Shown: one piece after another, positions 50,624 through 53,252 of the stretch | Layout of the letters: every line of letters starts with the position of its first letter | Numbering within the stretch: position 1 is the first letter of the stretch | Source of the DNA: CAZTAO01 sp964611645 | Lineage (GTDB): Bacteria > Armatimonadota > UBA5829 | NCBI GenBank assembly: GCA_964611645.1 | Contig: CAZTAO010000032.1 | Span: forward strand, 1 to 53,252 | Length of the DNA stretch: 53,252 nucleotides | Direction of reading: 5' to 3' | The notes under the pieces: model-generated | What the model was told of the DNA's origin: nothing | The model's database searches: none | The model's input: the letters and a program-made list of their open reading frames with translations, nothing else | Position numbers and translations under genes: made by a program

Positions 50624-51373
50624 TCACATGTACAACCCACCGTTGATGTTCACTACCTGGCCTGTGATGTAGGCGGCTTCGGAGCTTGCCAGGAATGCTG
50701 CCAGCTTGGCAATCTCTTCGGGATGGCCGAGCCTGCCGACGGGGATCTGCTTCAGGTAGGCTTCTCTGGACTGGTCGGGGATTCCGGCTATCATCTCGGT
50801 GTCTATCAGGCCGGGGGCAATGCAGTTGGCTGTGATACCTTTGGAGGCCACTTCCCTGGCAAGAGACTTGGCGAAGCCGATCAGCCCGGCTTTGCTTGCG
50901 GCGTAGTTGGTCTGGCCGAAGCCGCCTGTCACACCGATGACACTGCTGAGGAATAGCAGCCGGCCGTAGCCCTGCTCAACCATCCCAGGCACAATCGCCT
51001 TGCTTACATTGAATGCGCCGGTCAGGTTTACCGCAATGACTGCATTCCACTCGTCTTCGGTGATCTTGCGAAACGTGCGGTCGCGCAAAATGCCGGCATT
51101 GTTGACCAATATGCTCACAGGCCCTAGCTTCGCCGGTATATCGATGGACATCTGGCAGCAGGCGTCGGGGTCTGTGACATCCGCCTCGAACTTCATCGCC
51201 TTGACGCCCAAGTCCTTGCACGCCGCGACGACGGCATCCGCGTCGTGTTCGTTACGGTCTTCGATCGCCGTGTAGTTCACCGCAATGTCCGCCCCTCGTG
51301 CGGCGAACTCCAGCGCCATAGCCCGACCCAACCCTCTGTTTGCGCCCGTGATTAGTGCGACTCTGCCCTTCAT
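50624..51373 (-). CDS. FabG/PhaB-like short-chain dehydrogenase
   Basis: This 249-aa classical SDR starts at ATG 51373, 8 nt after AGGAGGG; 12 residues further upstream are excluded. The motifs are TGANRGLG (9-16) for NADP(H), NNAGILRDRTF (a FabG/PhaB hallmark), SSVIG with the catalytic Ser, YAASKAG with Tyr/Lys, and VNINGGLYM at the C-terminus. Such enzymes reduce 3-oxoacyl-ACP or acetoacetyl-CoA to the 3-hydroxy product. Being upstream of the CoA-transferase and thiolase genes, acetoacetyl-CoA reduction is the more likely role. No PHB synthase gene is present. Confidence 0.9.
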   Translation of the reverse strand: MKGRVALITGANRGLGRAMALEFAARGADIAVNYTAIEDRNEHDADAVVAACKDLGVKAMKFEADVTDPDACCQMSIDIPAKLGPVSILVNNAGILRDRTFRKITEDEWNAVIAVNLTGAFNVSKAIVPGMVEQGYGRLLFLSSVIGVTGGFGQTNYAASKAGLIGFAKSLAREVASKGITANCIAPGLIDTEMIAGIPDQSREAYLKQIPVGRLGHPEEIAKLAAFLASSEAAYITGQVVNINGGLYM

Positions 51374-51500
51374 TCCGATCCCTCCTGGTATGCGTTTTGG
51401 GTACTTCAATACTTGTACCAGTTAGCATACTAGGAAGTGGCGGTGGAACGCAAGAAGCAAGAGTTTGTGGTTGATTGGCGTGGCCGGTAGATTGTGCGCG

Positions 51501-51543
51501 CCCCTCACCCCAACCCTCTCCCCGAGGGACCGGGGAGAGGGGG
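51501..51543. repeat. CCCCTCACCCC intergenic repeat (family P2)
   Basis: Stem CCCTCTCCCCGAGG / CCGGGGAGAGGG with a variant centre, preceded by CCCCTCACCCCAA. On the minus strand it begins 9 nt after the stop of the DUF4139 gene and has four G-runs. Confidence 0.8.
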
Positions 51544-51552
51544 ATACAGCAC

Positions 51553-53004
51553 CTACCAGGTGGTTCTGATCGTGTAGGTGACTGTCGTTTCCTTGTCCGG
51601 CGCTACCGTTACCGGGAACTCTATGGTGCTGGCGTCTTTCTTGGTGTATTCCTGGCTGCTGGTAGTGACTTTCCAGTCGCTCCAGACATGATCCACCACC
51701 TTGACCGTCACCGCAGTCTTCTTGTGGTTGCGGATTTTCACCTCGAAAGACTCCTCGACTACGTTGCTGGAGATCTTGGTGTAGTTGGTGCGCTTGTAGT
51801 CGCCGACCACGTCAAAGGCATCGCCGATGTAGAGCCGTATCTTCTCATCTTTGGGTGTATGGTCTATCTGGTCCTCGCCGATGAACTGCTGGCTGCCGGT
51901 ATCGTCCAGCTTGTAGACCCGGACCCTACCCTTGGGCAGGGGCATGCCCATATTGTTCTCTTCGGAGTTCCTCACTTCCAGTACTACGTTCACCTTGTGG
52001 TAGTTGGAGGTGTCATAGCCGCTGCCGGGGTCGCCCTCTGTTCTGCCCGGATACCACCAGCTTCTGAACCAGTCGCCTCGGGCATCGTAGGTCATCTCTT
52101 TGGTCACGGGCACATTGGCCGCGCCCAGCAGACTAAGCTGCTTGGTCTCTTTGTCGGCTACCGTGGTCGGTCTGGCCATGGTGTACATGTGGTATTCAAA
52201 GAAGCTCTTCTCCTTGAACTGCGGGGCCATCTCGGCCTTCATCATGTACTCGCCTCCCCCGTAGCCACCCGGCGCAGGGGCGGGAGGCTGGATTCGGCGA
52301 ACGTCTCCGGCTACCAGCGTGAGCAGTGCGTCTTTGTAGGAGGCGCCGCTTTGGTTGGTGAGCGATACCCAGCCCGAGAGGTCCAACTTGGTATCATCTG
52401 CGTTGACCAGAGCAACATAGTCTGCATTCCAGTTGATGCCGTTGGTGATGTAGCTGATTTCACAGTCCTGGCTTCCGGCCTTATCGCTGTTGAGGAGCCA
52501 GTTCAGGGTCGGCTTGGGCCGCAGGCCTTCAGGCATCTTTTCGAGGGCTATCTGTCCCTCGGGGTTGAGGGTGATCTTGCCATCATCACCCCTGACCACT
52601 GTCCCGCCCTGCCCCGCCGGGTTGAGCAGCGTGCCTTTCTGGGTGTAGGGCTTGCCGTTCTGGTCGAACTGGGTGAAGCTGATACGCTCACCCACCGACT
52701 TGTTCAAGATGTTTTCCGGCGTGATAAGGTCGAACTGGTAGTTCTGTTCGAGAATCACCACCGAATTGGGATCGGTCAGCGACTTGAACAGAACGCTGGT
52801 GGGGTCGATCTGCGCCGCGACGTTCTCTACGTCCAGCGTGTTGATCCCCTTTTCGAAGTCGATTGCGCGGCTGTCTTTCACCAGCGCGAAGTTGCTGTTG
52901 TATGCGGTTATCTGGACCGACTTGGTCCCGCTCACCTTGGCAGCAAAGGCACAGCATCCCAAAGCCATTACTGCTATCAGCGTGAACACAATTGCTCTTG
53001 TCAT
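51553..53004 (-). CDS. Exported DUF4139 domain protein
   Basis: This 483-aa protein has a signal peptide (RAIVFTLIAVMALGCCAFA, cleavage near residue 21) and an AAGGAG ribosome site 9 nt upstream. The chain follows the DUF4139 pattern. VQITAYNSNFALVKDSRAIDFEKG opens with the 'Y..g.alv.d.r.' strand, ISYITNGINWNADYVALVNADDTKLDLSGWVSLTNQSG lies in the middle, and the C-terminal FEVKIRNHKKTAVTVKVVDHVWSDW ends the domain. A glycine-proline-rich insertion (PPAPAPGGYGGGE) sits near 245. Family members are exported, often in cell-surface or mucin-related settings, but no activity is established. It has no co-directional partner nearby. Confidence 0.85.
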   Translation of the reverse strand: MTRAIVFTLIAVMALGCCAFAAKVSGTKSVQITAYNSNFALVKDSRAIDFEKGINTLDVENVAAQIDPTSVLFKSLTDPNSVVILEQNYQFDLITPENILNKSVGERISFTQFDQNGKPYTQKGTLLNPAGQGGTVVRGDDGKITLNPEGQIALEKMPEGLRPKPTLNWLLNSDKAGSQDCEISYITNGINWNADYVALVNADDTKLDLSGWVSLTNQSGASYKDALLTLVAGDVRRIQPPAPAPGGYGGGEYMMKAEMAPQFKEKSFFEYHMYTMARPTTVADKETKQLSLLGAANVPVTKEMTYDARGDWFRSWWYPGRTEGDPGSGYDTSNYHKVNVVLEVRNSEENNMGMPLPKGRVRVYKLDDTGSQQFIGEDQIDHTPKDEKIRLYIGDAFDVVGDYKRTNYTKISSNVVEESFEVKIRNHKKTAVTVKVVDHVWSDWKVTTSSQEYTKKDASTIEFPVTVAPDKETTVTYTIRTTW

Positions 53005-53088
53005 TGTTTGCTTCTCCTTGGTTGGTACGATTACTCTAGTTTACCCATCTGGCACGTTCTTCGACTGGCGAAAAGGTAAGTCTCCGCT

Positions 53089-53201
53089 TGCCCTGAGTGC
53101 GAAGCGTATCGAAGGGCAATTCACCCAGCTACCGTCCTTCGATACGCCGCTCGTTCCCTTCGCTCCGCTGCGGGCAGCGCCTCGCGTCCACTCAGGACTA
53201 G
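53089..53201. repeat. Palindromic repeat family P1, copy 3
   Basis: It begins CTTGCCCTGAGTGCG and ends CCACTCAGGACTAG, with core GTATCGAAGG and CCTTCGATAC. It lies 85 nt upstream of the DUF4139 gene start, on the far side of its leader. Confidence 0.85.
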
Positions 53202-53252
53202 TACCTACTTGCATAAGTCCGTATAATTATGTTTGAGTTGTCCTTGATGGAC

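Noticed and set aside
5973..51543. CRISPR array made of the P2 copies
   Set aside because: Copies are dispersed over 45 kb, palindromic and without uniform spacers or cas genes.

Overview
The window is a GC-rich scaffold piece, with one 10-N gap, from an environmental diderm bacterium. A lipid A deacylase-like outer-membrane protein and lipobox proteins point to an outer membrane. The density of AP-endonuclease-fold sugar isomerases, Gfo/Idh/MocA oxidoreductases, exported TIM-barrel hydrolase-like proteins and uroporphyrinogen-decarboxylase-family proteins resembles Armatimonadota. That placement is an inference from gene content, not a measured one. About 45 protein genes are supported. I found no rRNA, tRNA, CRISPR array, transposase or phage gene.

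Layout. 0-7.4 kb: a catabolic-looking group (Gfo/Idh/MocA oxidoreductase, class III aminotransferase, creatininase-family hydrolase, six-hairpin glycosidase-like protein, sugar-phosphate isomerase). 7.6-14.2 kb: YjbQ, a Gly/Met/Pro-rich lipoprotein, and a minus-strand run serS > radical SAM (TIGR03960 type) > PagL-like > URO-D family. 14.2-17.5 kb: a GT2 glycosyltransferase, an Fe-S aldo/keto reductase and two small envelope proteins. 17.7-25.5 kb: ftsH, then the minus-strand core operon rpsU-yqeY-pgpH-ybeY-dgkA/PAP2-corC, driven by a promoter with perfect -35 and -10 hexamers. 25.6-33.1 kb: a BNR/sialidase-like protein, an MttB-like methyltransferase, an exported glycosidase-like protein, a GT39-like membrane glycosyltransferase, a nitroreductase and a membrane protein. 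33.5-38.6 kb: the plus-strand housekeeping operon hisS-aspS-guaA-hpt. 38.6-43.6 kb: an orphan HicB, an SDR, an exported lipoprotein, a GH20-like protein and phosphomannose isomerase. 44-47.4 kb: larE and an exported CBM9 plus TIM-barrel protein between two related repeats. 47.5-51.4 kb: thiolase, CoA-transferase (split by the gap) and an FabG/PhaB-like SDR. 51.5-53 kb: a DUF4139 protein.

The most unusual feature is between the genes. At least six families of intergenic inverted repeats occur. The most striking (six good copies, one degenerate) sits 1-81 nt after the stop codon of a minus-strand gene, always in the same orientation. In the transcript it can form a perfect 12-bp GC hairpin whose 3' arm also supplies the first two G-runs of a potential four-run G-quadruplex. 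A second family (three copies) has a GTATCGAAGG/CCTTCGATAC core, and one copy supplies the stop codon of the glycosyltransferase gene. Several genes use TTG starts with strong Shine-Dalgarno sites (ftsH, rpsU and others).

Start codons were refined from ribosome binding sites where visible. Functions of the exported hydrolase-like proteins and of the first catabolic cluster cannot be fixed from sequence alone.
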